This document shows, one piece after another, positions 25,783-34,953 of a stretch of DNA of 64,000 nt. A model generated the notes under the pieces. The model did not search any database. It saw nothing but the letters and a program-made list of their open reading frames with translations, and had not been told where the DNA came from. The translations under genes and the position numbers were made by a program. This DNA is from JACCTU01 sp963788055 (GTDB lineage Bacteria > Actinomycetota > Thermoleophilia > Gaiellales > Gaiellaceae). The DNA is taken from contig CAWBFA010000002.1 of NCBI GenBank assembly GCA_963788055.1, positions 620,001-684,000 of the forward strand. The letters run 5' to 3'. Position 1 is the first letter of the stretch; every line of letters begins with the position of its first letter.

Positions 25783-27408
25783 ATGGTCGTGGAGTCGCGG
25801 TTCAAGGCGCTCGTCGAGGCGGGAATCGCCCTCAGCTCCGAGCTCTCCCTGGACGCCGTGCTGCAGCACATCGTCGAGGCCGCAGCGGAGCTCACCGACG
25901 CCCGGTACGCGGCGCTCGGGGTGATCGATCCGTCGGGCACCGGCCTCGAGCGTTTCCTCATCACGGGCCTCGACGAGGAGACGCAGCGTGCGATCGGCGA
26001 GCTCCCGCGCGGCCGGGGAATCCTCGGCACGCTCATCCGCGACGCGAAGCCGCTCCGACTCGCCCGCCTCGGCGAGCATCCCGACTCCAGCGGCTTTCCC
26101 GCGAATCACCCGCCGATGACGACGTTCCTCGGCGTACCGATCCTGCTCCGCAACGTCGCCTACGGGAACCTCTATTTGACCGAGAAGCGGGAGGGCGAGT
26201 TCACGCAGGAGGACGAGGACTTGATCGGACTGCTCGCCTCGCAGGCGGCGGTGGCGATCGAGAACGCGCGCCTGTACGAGTCGGCGACGCGCTGGTCCCG
26301 GCAGCTCGAGTCGTTGATCGAGGTCGGGAATGCACTCTCCGGTGAGATCGAGCTGCCGCGAGTCCTTCAGCTCGTGACGGACAAGGTCCGCGAGCTCATC
26401 GGCGCCCGCGCGGTCTTCATCGCGTTGCCCTCATCCGGACGACTCTTGATCCAAGCGGCGTCGGGAGAGACGGCCGAGTCGTTCGTCGGAACCGAGCTGC
26501 CCAGCAGTGCGAAGAGCGTGCGAGTCCTCGAGCGACGGCGCAGCGAGCGAGTCGACTCGCTGATCGACGACCCCGAGGTCGACCAGGAGTTCACCCGACG
26601 GCTCGGCGCGAGGACGGGCCTCTTCGTGCCGCTCATCGTGCGGGGCCAGCCGATCGGGATCGTAATGGCGCACGATAGGGAAGGTCCGGACCCGCGATTC
26701 ACCGACCAGGACCTGCGCCTCGCCGAGACGTTCGCGGAACGGGCCGCCATGGCAGCCGACCTTTCCACGCGAGTCGCGCGGGATGCGCTTGCGCGTGTCG
26801 TCGACGCGCAGGAGCTCGAGCGCAAGCGCCTCGCCCGCGAGCTGCACGACGAGACGGGACAGTCGTTGACGTCCATGCTCCTGGCGCTGCGCGCGATCGA
26901 GGAGGCGAAGACGCCCGACGAGACGCAGGAAGCGACGGATCGGCTACGAGAGCAGATCGTCGACACGCTGCACGACGTCCGGCGCCTGGCCGTCGAACTC
27001 CGACCGAAGGCGCTCGACGACTTCGGGCTCGTTCCTGCGCTCGAGCGGTTGACGGCGACGTTCAGCGAGCAGACCGCGATCCCGGTGGATTTCGAGGCGA
27101 TGCTGGGCGACACCCGGCTTGCGCCTGCGGTCGAGACGGCGCTCTACCGGATCGTCCAGGAGGCGCTGACGAACGTGATCAAGCACTCACGGGCCTCACG
27201 AGTGAGTGTGCTCCTGAGGCGCAAACCGGATAGCGTCGCAGCCGTGATCGAGGACGACGGACAGGGATTCGACGTGGACGAGACGCGCGACGGGGGACTC
27301 GGCTTGATCGGCATGCGCGAGCGGATCGAGCTGATCGACGGCCGGCTTGCTGTCGAGTCGTCGTCGAGCGGCGGCACGTCGGTCGTTGCCGAGGTGCCGT
27401 TGCCCTGA
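25783..27408 (+). CDS. devS: two-GAF sensor histidine kinase, DosS/DevS-like oxygen or redox sensor
   Basis: A 541-residue cytoplasmic kinase. GAF-A covers residues about 15-165. It contains FPANHPPMTTFLGVP, in which His109 matches the haem-ligating His149 of DosS (PPYHPPMRTFLGVP), and ends with GNLYLTEK as in DosS. GAF-B covers about 185-330. The phosphoacceptor is His355 in LARELHDETGQSL (HisKA_3), followed by a HATPase with NVIKHSRAS, EDDGQGF and GLGLIGMRERI. DosS senses O2, NO, CO or redox state through haem and phosphorylates DevR. The response regulator follows immediately, with TGATG overlap. Haem binding is inferred from the conserved histidine. Confidence 0.88.
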   Translation: MVVESRFKALVEAGIALSSELSLDAVLQHIVEAAAELTDARYAALGVIDPSGTGLERFLITGLDEETQRAIGELPRGRGILGTLIRDAKPLRLARLGEHPDSSGFPANHPPMTTFLGVPILLRNVAYGNLYLTEKREGEFTQEDEDLIGLLASQAAVAIENARLYESATRWSRQLESLIEVGNALSGEIELPRVLQLVTDKVRELIGARAVFIALPSSGRLLIQAASGETAESFVGTELPSSAKSVRVLERRRSERVDSLIDDPEVDQEFTRRLGARTGLFVPLIVRGQPIGIVMAHDREGPDPRFTDQDLRLAETFAERAAMAADLSTRVARDALARVVDAQELERKRLARELHDETGQSLTSMLLALRAIEEAKTPDETQEATDRLREQIVDTLHDVRRLAVELRPKALDDFGLVPALERLTATFSEQTAIPVDFEAMLGDTRLAPAVETALYRIVQEALTNVIKHSRASRVSVLLRRKPDSVAAVIEDDGQGFDVDETRDGGLGLIGMRERIELIDGRLAVESSSSGGTSVVAEVPLP

Positions 27409-28064
27409 TGCCGATCCGCGTTGTCCTCGTTGACGACCATGCTGTTGTGCGATCCGGTCTGCGCCGTGTGCTGGAAGCGGGGTCGGACATCGAGGTCGTC
27501 GGGGAAGCCAGCAATGTGCGGGACGCCGTCTTCGAAGTGCGCGCCCAGAAGCCCCACGTGATCGTGATGGACGTCGTCATGCCGGGCGCGAGCGGGATCG
27601 AAGGCACGCCGCTCGTCCTGCACGAGGCGCCCGACGCGAAGGTGCTCGTCCTCTCGATGCAGGACGACCCCCGCTACGTCCGGGAGGCCTTCGCGCAGGG
27701 CGCAAGCGGCTACGTGCTCAAGGAGGCCGCGGACACCGAGGTCGTGGAGGCGGTGCGTCAGGTCGCGGGCGGTCAGCAGTACCTTCACCCGGCCCTCGGC
27801 GCGCGGCTTCTGGAGTCGGAGGCGCGGCAGCGAGACGAGGAGGCTTCCGACCCACTCTCCGAACGTGAGCGAGAGGTGCTGCGACTGCTCGCGCTCGGCC
27901 ACACGAACCAGGAGATCGCGAAGCTGCTCTACATCTCGGTGCGCACAGCCGAGTCGCACCGGGCGCACATCATGCAGAAGCTTCGACTCGGAACGCGAGC
28001 CGAGCTCGTTCGCTATGCCCTCGCCCACGGCCTGCTCGAGGAGGACGCGGCGCCGGATCAGTAG
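27408..28064 (+). CDS. devR: NarL/DevR-type response regulator
   Basis: A 218-residue two-domain regulator. The receiver has the acidic pair DD at residues 9-10, the phosphoacceptor Asp55 in VIVMDVVMPG and a conserved lysine in GYVLKEA. The LuxR-type helix-turn-helix reads LSEREREVLRLLALGHTNQEIAKLL then VRTAESHRAHIMQKL. It overlaps the kinase gene by one base and is its evident partner. It is the best candidate to bind the TGCGG-N5-CCGCA dyads found nearby; that link is inference. Confidence 0.92.
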   Translation: MPIRVVLVDDHAVVRSGLRRVLEAGSDIEVVGEASNVRDAVFEVRAQKPHVIVMDVVMPGASGIEGTPLVLHEAPDAKVLVLSMQDDPRYVREAFAQGASGYVLKEAADTEVVEAVRQVAGGQQYLHPALGARLLESEARQRDEEASDPLSEREREVLRLLALGHTNQEIAKLLYISVRTAESHRAHIMQKLRLGTRAELVRYALAHGLLEEDAAPDQ

Positions 28065-28133
28065 TTGCCCACACCGCGCGGACCGCACCCGCCCGGATGT
28101 CCGGCGTGCGCTCCAGACGCATCGTTGATACCG

Positions 28134-29771
28134 ATGACGGAGCGCAAGCGGATCGTGGTCGCGGGAGGCGGCGTCGCCGCGCTCGAGGCGGCCCTCACAC
28201 TGCAGGAGCTCGCGGCCGAGCTCGTGGACGTCCGCCTGGTCGCGCCCGAGCCGAGGTTTCGGTACCGGCCACTCTCCGTCGCCGAGCCGTTCGGCCTCGG
28301 GGAGGTCGCATCATTCGAGCTCTCCGACCTGGCCGCCCGCGCAGGCGCGGCCTTCACGCTCGATGCGGTCATCGCGGTCGAGTCGCCGGAGCGCCTCGCA
28401 TTCACTCGGGAAGGGCACGTGCTCGAGTACGACACGCTGCTGCTCGCGTGCGGTACCACGCCGAAGGTTGCGGTTCACGGCGCGCTCACCTTCCGCGGGC
28501 CCGCAGACGTCGAGCGCGTGGGCGCGCTGCTTGAGCGCGTCGAAGCAGGCGAGGTGACGCATGTCGCCGTCACGGTGCCGCGCGGCGCGGCCTGGACGCT
28601 GCCCGCGTACGAGCTCGCCTTGATGTTCGCCGCACACGCGCGGAAGCGCGGACTGGACAGAGTTCGCATCGTGCTCGTCACGCCCGAGGACGAGCCGCTC
28701 CTGTTGTTCGGCGGCGTCGCGACCGAAGCGATTCGCGCCCTGCTCGGCGAGCGCCACGTCGCACTCCGGACCGGCTACTCGGCGACCGAGTTCGATGGAG
28801 CCGAGCTGCATCTGCTCCCGCACGGGACGATCGAGGCGGACGCCGTCGTCGCGTTGCCGGCGCTCCGCGGGCCCTGGATCGACGGGGTGCCTCAGACGCG
28901 CGATGGGTTCGTCGTGACCGACGCCAGTGGCAGGGTCGACGGGATGGAAGGCCTGTACGCGGCCGGCGACATCACGAGCTTCCCCGTCAAGCAGGGAGGT
29001 ATCGCAACGCAGCAGGCGGATGCCGCGGCGGAGTCGATCGCCGCGGAGGCCGGCGCCCGGATCAAGCCCGAGCCGTTCAGGCCCATCCTCCGCGGCCTGC
29101 TCCTCACTGGTGACGCACCACAGTTTCTTCGACGCGACGTCGCCGCCGGTGGGCACGGAGTGGCCGCGACTGAGCCGCTCTGGTGGCCGCCGACGAAGCT
29201 CGTCGGCCGTCGACTGGCTCCATTGCTCGCCCAGCTCACCGGGACGGAGCACGTCGAACCGCCTCCTTCGTCGGACGCTGTCGTCGCGGTGGACGTGGAG
29301 CTCGGCGAGGCCGAGCTCGCGCGGGCCACGCAGCATCTCGAGATGGAGGAGGCGCCGGACGAGGACGCGCTGACGGTCGACGACGTGATGACGACCGAGT
29401 TCCTGACCGTCGAGCCGGAGGACACGCTCGGCGAGATAGCCGAGCGCCTCCAGGCGCGAGACGCCGGCTCAGCCCTCGTCACGGAAGGCGGTCGACTCAT
29501 CGGCATCCTGACCTCACGGGATCTCGTGCGTGCATTCGCCGGACGCGTCCACTCGAGTGAAGCGCGCGCACGCGAATGGATGACTGCCGAGCCGGTCGCC
29601 GCCCAGCTCGACGCGTCGCTCGAGGCGGCGCTCCGACTGATGAACGTCCACGGGTTCCACCACCTTCCAGTCGTCGTGAACGAACGGCCGGTCGGAGTCG
29701 TCGGCATGCGCGACCTCGCCCGGCGGATTGCCGAGCGGGAGTCGCGGCGCCACGTCGGTCTGGGCTTCTAG
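28134..29771 (+). CDS. FAD-dependent pyridine nucleotide-disulfide-type oxidoreductase fused to two CBS domains
   Basis: 545 residues. The N-terminal about 390 residues follow the sulfide:quinone reductase/NDH-2 fold: RIVVAGGGVAALEAALTLQ (FAD dinucleotide site), YDTLLLACGTTPK and GLYAAGDITSFPVKQGGIATQQA (second FAD contact). Only one cysteine is visible, so the redox cysteine pair of sulfide:quinone reductase is absent. After a spacer, residues about 414-535 carry two CBS repeats: VDDVMTTEFLTVEPEDTLGEI, LIGILTSRDLV, EWMTAEPV and FHHLPVV. CBS pairs bind adenine nucleotides, so activity may be gated by AMP/ATP or NAD(H). It lies 70 bases after devR in the same direction. Confidence 0.82.
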   Translation: MTERKRIVVAGGGVAALEAALTLQELAAELVDVRLVAPEPRFRYRPLSVAEPFGLGEVASFELSDLAARAGAAFTLDAVIAVESPERLAFTREGHVLEYDTLLLACGTTPKVAVHGALTFRGPADVERVGALLERVEAGEVTHVAVTVPRGAAWTLPAYELALMFAAHARKRGLDRVRIVLVTPEDEPLLLFGGVATEAIRALLGERHVALRTGYSATEFDGAELHLLPHGTIEADAVVALPALRGPWIDGVPQTRDGFVVTDASGRVDGMEGLYAAGDITSFPVKQGGIATQQADAAAESIAAEAGARIKPEPFRPILRGLLLTGDAPQFLRRDVAAGGHGVAATEPLWWPPTKLVGRRLAPLLAQLTGTEHVEPPPSSDAVVAVDVELGEAELARATQHLEMEEAPDEDALTVDDVMTTEFLTVEPEDTLGEIAERLQARDAGSALVTEGGRLIGILTSRDLVRAFAGRVHSSEARAREWMTAEPVAAQLDASLEAALRLMNVHGFHHLPVVVNERPVGVVGMRDLARRIAERESRRHVGLGF

Positions 29772-30685
29772 CCGCCCAGCACTCGACGAACCTCGCGCGC
29801 GATCACGAGCTCCTCCCGCGCCGGCACGACGACCACGTCGAACGCGCCCAGGAAGCTCAATCGCTCGAGGACCTGCGTGCGAACGTCTGACGACCCCTCA
29901 CCAACGCCCCCGGTGAACGCGAGCGCGTCGAGCCCTCCGAGCGCCACCGCCATCGCGCCGACGGTCGTCGCGATGCGGTACGTGTAAAGCTCGAGCGCCG
30001 GTGTGCCCGTGAGCTCGCGGGGGTCGCTCGAGCCGCCGAGGCCGAGCAGGCCCGACTCGTGCTCGAGCGCGTGGTCGAGCTCGTCGGGTGAGACGCCGCG
30101 CTCGCGCAGGACGTAGAGGAGCGCGCCCGGGTCGACGCTCCCCGAGCGAGTGGCCATCGGGACGCCCTCGAGCGGGCGTGAACCCCATCGACGTGTCGAC
30201 CGAGCGTCCGTCGAGCACCGCCGTGACCGAGCAGCCGCCGCCGAGGTGGCAGACGACGAGCCGCGAGACCGGGCACCTGCCCCGCTCACCCACTCGACCG
30301 AGAGGCCGTGGAATCCGTAGCGGCGGATGCCCCACTCGCGCCACTGCGCGGGAACCGCGTACGTCGACGCTCGGTCGGGCATCGTCGCGTGGAACGCCGT
30401 GTCGAAGACCGCGACGTGCGGAATGGCCTCGAGCGCACGCCGCGCCTCGCGGATCGCGCTGAGCGCGGGCGTGTTGTGCAGCGGTGCGATCGACGCCAGC
30501 TCCCCGATAGCGGACTCGACCTCGTCGTCGATCTCGACCGGTGCACGGAACCGCTCACCGCCGTGGACGACGCGGTGGCCGACGGCGTCGGCGTCGACCC
30601 ACCCATCGACGACGAACGCTTCTTCCCCGTCGACGAGGTGGCGTTTCAGGCTGGTCGAGCCCGCGTTGACTGCGAGCACGCGCAC
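29768..30685 (-). CDS. ackA: acetate kinase (two compensating frame breaks)
   Basis: Acetate kinase converts acetyl-phosphate and ADP to acetate and ATP. The gene is about 305 codons, short for the family (about 400). It starts VLAVNAGSTSLK and includes VGHRVVHGGERF, DTAFHATMPD and YGFHGLS. Between about 30290 and 30170 another frame carries the true sequence (RLVVCHLGGGCSVTAVLDGRS and DTSMGFTP), after which the first frame resumes with EGVPMATRSGSVDP and FTGGVGE. The two shifts cancel, so both ends are in one frame; a pair of indel errors is likely. GTG start at 30685, two bases after the phosphoketolase stop. It pairs with phosphoketolase for substrate-level ATP formation. Confidence 0.85.
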   Translation of the reverse strand: MRVLAVNAGSTSLKRHLVDGEEAFVVDGWVDADAVGHRVVHGGERFRAPVEIDDEVESAIGELASIAPLHNTPALSAIREARRALEAIPHVAVFDTAFHATMPDRASTYAVPAQWREWGIRRYGFHGLSVEWVSGAGARSRGSSSATSAAAARSRRCSTDARSTRRWGSRPLEGVPMATRSGSVDPGALLYVLRERGVSPDELDHALEHESGLLGLGGSSDPRELTGTPALELYTYRIATTVGAMAVALGGLDALAFTGGVGEGSSDVRTQVLERLSFLGAFDVVVVPAREELVIAREVRRVLGG

Positions 30686-30686
30686 G

Positions 30687-32999
30687 TCAGTGCGGCCAAG
30701 ACCACTCGCGGACGTCCGGCATGTCTTCGCCGACTTCGCGGGTGTACGCGCGATGACGGAGCCGCTCCTCGACCATGTGCTGCCGCAGGTGTGCCGCACG
30801 CGTTCCGAGACCGGCCACGCGGTCGATCACGTCGATCACGAGATGGAAGCGATCCATGTCGTTCAGCATCACCATGTCGAACGGCGTCGTCGTCGTCCCC
30901 TCTTCCTTGTAGCCGCGCACATGGAGGTTCGAGTGGTTCGTGCGGCGGTAGGTGAGACGGTGGATCAGCCACGGGTAGCCGTGGTAGGCGAAGACCACGG
31001 GCCGGCTCGTCGTGAAGAGCGCGTTGAACTCGGCGTCGGACATGCCGTGCGGATGCTCGCTCTCAGGCTGTAGGCGCATCAGGTCGACGACGTTCACGAC
31101 CCGCATCTTCAGGTCGGCAACGTGCTCGCGGAGCAGCGCCGCCGCGGCGAGCGTCTCGAGCGTCGGCACCTCACCCGCGCAGGCGAGCACCACGTCCGGG
31201 TCGCTTCCTTCGTCGTTGCTCGCCCAGTCCCAGATCCCGATCCCACGGGTGCAGTGGACGATCGCCTCGTCCATCGTCAGGTAGTCGAGCGCCGGTTGCT
31301 TGCCTGCGACGATCACGTTCACGTAGTCACGCGAGCGCAGACAGTGGTCGGCGACAGAGAGGAGGCAGTTCGCGTCCGGCGGCAGGTAGACGCGGATGAT
31401 CTCCGCTTTCTTGTTCACGACGTGGTCGATGAAGCCCGGATCCTGGTGCGAGAAGCCGTTGTGGTCCTGCCGCCACACGTGCGAGGTGAGCAAGTAGTTG
31501 AGTGACGCGATCGGTCGCCGCCAGGGAATGTCGCGCGTCACCTTGAGCCACTTCGCGTGCTGGTTGAACATCGAGTCGACGATGTGAATGAACGCCTCGT
31601 AGCAGTTGAAGAGGCCGTGCCTTCCGCTCAGGAGGTAGCCCTCCAGCCAGCCCTGGCAGAGGTGCTCGCTCAGCACTTCCATCACGCGACCGTCGGGCGC
31701 GAGGTGGTCGTCGGCCGGCTCGACCTCAGCCATCCACGCGCGGTCGGTCGCCTCGAATACGGCGCTCAACCTGTTCGAGGCCGTCTCGTCGGGGCCGAAG
31801 ACCCTGAACGTCTCGGGGTTCCGACGCACGACGTCGCGCAGAAACTCGCCGAGGACGCGCGTCGCCTCGCTCGACGTCCGCGCGGGCTCCGGCACGTCGA
31901 CGGCGTAGTCGCGGAAGTCCGGCAGGTCGAGGTCGCGGAGAAGCAGACCGCCGTTCGCGTGCGGGTTGGCGCTCATTCGCCGCTCGCCTTCCGGCGCGAG
32001 CGCGGAGAGCTCCGGCACGAGCGCGCCGTGCTCGTCGAAGAGCTCCTCCGGGCGGTAGCTGCGAAGCCAGGTCTCGAGCTCGGGCAGCTGGTCGTGGGCG
32101 AGCGGAACTTGGTGCGATCGAGGGGTGCCCTCACCCGGTCCCGTCCAGCCCTTCGGCGTGCGGAGGACGATCATCGGCCAGCGCGGCCGCTGGACGCCTC
32201 CCCGCTCGCGGATGGCACGGATCTCGGCGAGCACGGTGTCGAGGGTCGCCGCCATCCTGCGATGCGCCTCCTCGGGCTCGTCGCCGTCGACGAAATACGG
32301 CTCGTGCCCGTAGCCGTGGAGCAGCTCACGCAGCTCGTCCTCCGGAATGCGCGCGAGCACGGTCGGGTTCGCGATCTTGTAGCCGTTGAGGTGAAGGATC
32401 GGCAGGACGACGCCGTCGCGCTGCGGGTTCACGAACTTGTTCGAGTGCCAGCTGGCGGCGAGCGGGCCGGTCTCCGCTTCGCCGTCGCCGACGACACAGA
32501 AGACGAGCAGGTCGGGGTTGTCGAACGCGGCGCCGTAGGCGTGCACGAGCGCGTAGCCGAGCTCGCCGCCCTCGTGGATCGAGCCCGGCGTCTCGGGCGC
32601 AACGTGGCTCGGGATGCCGCCCGGGAACGAGAACTGGCGAAAGAGCTTCCGCAGGCCTTCCTCGTCGCGGCCGACGTGCGGATACACCTCGGAGTACGTG
32701 CCCTCGAGGTACGCGTTGGCCACGAGCGCCGGCCCGCCGTGGCCCGGGCCCGTCACGAAGATCGCATTCAGATCGTGAGCATTGACCGCACGGTTCAGGT
32801 GCGCGTAGAGAAAGTTCAGCCCGGGCGTCGTCCCCCAGTGGCCCAGAAGCCGCGGCTTGACGTGCTCGAGCCTGAGCGGATCGCGTAGCAGCGCGTTATC
32901 GAGTAGGTAGATCTGCCCGACGGAGACGTAATTGGCAGCGCGCCAATAGGCATCGAGGAGCCCGAGCTCCTCCGCGTCGAGTTGCGCGCCGACCGTCAT
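30687..32999 (-). CDS. xfp: xylulose-5-phosphate/fructose-6-phosphate phosphoketolase
   Basis: A 770-residue thiamine-diphosphate enzyme that splits xylulose-5-P (or fructose-6-P) with phosphate into acetyl-phosphate and a triose- or tetrose-phosphate. Marks: NYVSVGQIYLLDN near the start, GHWGTTPGLNFLYAHLN, VTGPGHGGPALVANAYLEG, the TPP motif VVGDGEAETGPLAASWHSNKF, HGLFNCYEAFIHIVDSM, and SHVWRQDHNGFSHQDPGFIDH. The ATG at 32999 lies 10 bases after the stop of the USP gene. The product acetyl-phosphate is the substrate of the next gene, acetate kinase. Complete and in frame. Confidence 0.95.
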   Translation of the reverse strand: MTVGAQLDAEELGLLDAYWRAANYVSVGQIYLLDNALLRDPLRLEHVKPRLLGHWGTTPGLNFLYAHLNRAVNAHDLNAIFVTGPGHGGPALVANAYLEGTYSEVYPHVGRDEEGLRKLFRQFSFPGGIPSHVAPETPGSIHEGGELGYALVHAYGAAFDNPDLLVFCVVGDGEAETGPLAASWHSNKFVNPQRDGVVLPILHLNGYKIANPTVLARIPEDELRELLHGYGHEPYFVDGDEPEEAHRRMAATLDTVLAEIRAIRERGGVQRPRWPMIVLRTPKGWTGPGEGTPRSHQVPLAHDQLPELETWLRSYRPEELFDEHGALVPELSALAPEGERRMSANPHANGGLLLRDLDLPDFRDYAVDVPEPARTSSEATRVLGEFLRDVVRRNPETFRVFGPDETASNRLSAVFEATDRAWMAEVEPADDHLAPDGRVMEVLSEHLCQGWLEGYLLSGRHGLFNCYEAFIHIVDSMFNQHAKWLKVTRDIPWRRPIASLNYLLTSHVWRQDHNGFSHQDPGFIDHVVNKKAEIIRVYLPPDANCLLSVADHCLRSRDYVNVIVAGKQPALDYLTMDEAIVHCTRGIGIWDWASNDEGSDPDVVLACAGEVPTLETLAAAALLREHVADLKMRVVNVVDLMRLQPESEHPHGMSDAEFNALFTTSRPVVFAYHGYPWLIHRLTYRRTNHSNLHVRGYKEEGTTTTPFDMVMLNDMDRFHLVIDVIDRVAGLGTRAAHLRQHMVEERLRHRAYTREVGEDMPDVREWSWPH

Positions 33000-33009
33000 G
33001 GCCGGGACG

Positions 33010-33861
33010 CTACTCAACGGGCTCTCGGACGACCAGGACGGAGCAGCACGCCTCGTGGGCGATCCGCTCGCTGACGCTCCCGAGCGCACGAATCCCCCGC
33101 AGCCCGCGGCTGCCGACGACGAGCAAGTCGGCCTCTTCCGAAAGCACGTGCAGTGCATGCACTGCGGTCTCGTCGATCGTCTCGAGCCCCGGCGCGAGCT
33201 CGTGCGCCGCCTCGAGGTCGACGAGCGGCTCCTTCGTCGCAGCAACTGGGCGCAACGTCGCACCGAGGCGCGCCGCAAGCCCGGTCGCTTGCTCGAAGGC
33301 GGCTTCGGAGCTCGGCGAGCCGTCGACCCCGACGACGATCGTCTCCGGCCACGTCTGCCGATCGCGCGGCGGTCGCGCAACCAGAACGGAGCAGGGCGCC
33401 TCGTGCACCAGGTGCGTGGCAACGGAGCCGAGCGCGATGCCGACTGCGCGACTGTGATCGTGCGTTCCGACGACGGCGAGGGTCGGCCGCGCGCGTTCGA
33501 TCTCACGCCGCAGCACGTCGAGTGGAGGTCCTTCGATCAGCCGCGTCTCGAGTCGATGCAGCGAGCCCGCCTCGGCGCGCCCGCGCTCGCTCGCCCGTCT
33601 GGCCGCTTCTGCGAGCTGTTCGGCGACGCGCGTCGCCATCCATCCGGCATGGACTGCGAGGGACGGGTCGTGAACGGTCGCAAGGACGAGCGAACCCTCC
33701 GGGCCGACCACGCGCGCGGCGACCCAGGCAGCTTCGGCCCCCGCGTCGGAGTCGTCGACCCCGCAGAGAACACGCTCGAAGACATCGTCCGCACGTGCAT
33801 CGGCCGGAGGCTGCGCACGGCGCGCTGCGTTCGCGAATCGGCGGCGACGCGGATCCCGCAT
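33010..33861 (-). CDS. universal stress protein, two UspA domains
   Basis: About 283 residues. Domain 1 reads ERVLCGVDDSDAGAEAA to GTHDHSRAVGIALGSVATHLVHEAPCSVLVAR, quoted in part: the ATP site is GIALGSVATHLVH. Domain 2 reads ETIVVGVDGSPSSEAA and ends GSRGLRGIRALGSVSERIAH then CCSVLVVREP. The start is uncertain; the ATG at 33861 (MRDPRRRR) is taken, without a clear ribosome site. It leads the unit USP-xfp-ackA, linking a DosR-type stress marker to the phosphoketolase pathway. Confidence 0.85.
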   Translation of the reverse strand: MRDPRRRRFANAARRAQPPADARADDVFERVLCGVDDSDAGAEAAWVAARVVGPEGSLVLATVHDPSLAVHAGWMATRVAEQLAEAARRASERGRAEAGSLHRLETRLIEGPPLDVLRREIERARPTLAVVGTHDHSRAVGIALGSVATHLVHEAPCSVLVARPPRDRQTWPETIVVGVDGSPSSEAAFEQATGLAARLGATLRPVAATKEPLVDLEAAHELAPGLETIDETAVHALHVLSEEADLLVVGSRGLRGIRALGSVSERIAHEACCSVLVVREPVE

Positions 33862-33933
33862 GCGGGCACGTACGGATGCGGGCGTGCCTGGGCGTCCGAA
33901 CCTGATCGTGCAAGAGCGATCCGAGGAGGAACC

Positions 33934-34095
33934 TTGACGCTTCTCTGGTTCATCGTCTGGCTCGTCGCAAACGACGATTGGCGACCACGAGCCACTGTTG
34001 GTCGACCTGTGAACTGGTGGGCCGGGACGCTGCTGCTGGTCGTTGCGCTCGACCTGAGCCGCCAGCATGCTCCGGATCTCGGCAAGCGGCGCTAG
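33934..34095 (+). CDS. small membrane protein, 53 residues
   Basis: A TTG start at 33934 directly follows GAGGAGGAACC, a very strong ribosome site. The product has two hydrophobic stretches, LLWFIVWLVA and WWAGTLLLVVALDL, and ends SRQHAPDLGKRR. It lies divergent from the USP-xfp-ackA unit and three bases before the next gene. I do not recognise a family. The call depends on the ribosome site and the clean membrane pattern. Confidence 0.5.
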   Translation: MTLLWFIVWLVANDDWRPRATVGRPVNWWAGTLLLVVALDLSRQHAPDLGKRR

Positions 34096-34098
34096 CCA

Positions 34099-34850
34099 AT
34101 GCTCGCTGAAAGCATGCCTCGGTCCGATCTCGCGCCCACGCGCGGCGCTGCGGCGGAGCGAGTCCTTCTACTCCTGTTCGGTGGGCTGGCGGTGTTGATG
34201 GGTGCGACGATGCTCGTCGGTGGCGCTGGAATGATCTGGATCGACGAGACGAAGCGTGACGACGCCGGCTACTCAACACGTCGACCGGCCAGTTTCTAAC
34301 GAGCTCTTTCGCGTTGACGTCGGATCCGTTCGAAGTTCGCTTCGGGAACTACCGGAAGTGGGTCAGCGACGAAGACTTCTTCGGCAGAGTCCGGCTTCAG
34401 GTGGAGAGCGCTGACCGAGATGTCGGAGTGTTCCTTGGTATCGGCTCGACCTCGGATGTCGAGCGCTACCTCGCAGATGTGGAGCTCGATCGGGTTTCCG
34501 GGCTCGACGAGGATCCGTTTCAACCGACTTACATCCATCGGGCCGGGCGGACGGTACCGACGCTACCCGCGGACCAATCGTTCTGGGTGGAGTCAGCATC
34601 GGGCCGAGGCGACCAAAGGATCACGTGGAGAGCGAAAACCGGCAGCTGGACCGTGGTCGCTATGAACGTCGACGGCTCGAAGGGCGTCGACGTGCGCGTC
34701 GAGCGGGAGCAGAGCTAGGACTTCTCGACTGGCTCGGGCCAGCTCTCCTGGGCGGAGGAATGCTGCTTTTCCTCGTCGGTGCGGCGATGACCTTCGGAGT
34801 GCGGCGCAGGCCCGTGGCCCGAGCACCGCACAGTCGTGACGCGCACGCTC
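34099..34850 (+). pseudogene. two-transmembrane protein with extracytoplasmic domain, frameshifted; 3' end unresolved
   Basis: Three frames read as one protein. 34099 to about 34276 encodes an N-terminal membrane segment (VLLLLFGGLAVLMGATMLVGGAG) ending DDAGY. From about 34276 the frame of LNTSTGQFLTSSFALTSDPFEVRF continues with FGRVRLQVES, VGVFLGIGSTSDVERYLADVE, QSFWVESASG and WTVVAMNVDGSKGVDV. From about 34700 another frame gives LGLLDWLGPALLGGGMLLFLVGAAMTFGVRRRP, a final membrane segment. The order (TM, soluble domain, TM) matches an actinobacterial family of unknown function whose outside domain has the FWVAS and MNADGS motifs. The exact end is unclear. One missing C near 34276 and an indel near 34700 would explain the breaks. 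Confidence 0.6.
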
Positions 34851-34953
34851 CCTCGCGAGCGACGGTTCTTGTGAGCGACGCGAGCCTCTGGCCAGTGCTC
34901 TGGATGCGCGCCGTGCTCGCGGAGCTCAGACCCAGAACTCACGTTAGCTCCAG

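Noticed and set aside
28134..29771. Naming the FAD protein a sulfide:quinone reductase
   Set aside because: The required redox cysteines are missing; only one cysteine is visible.
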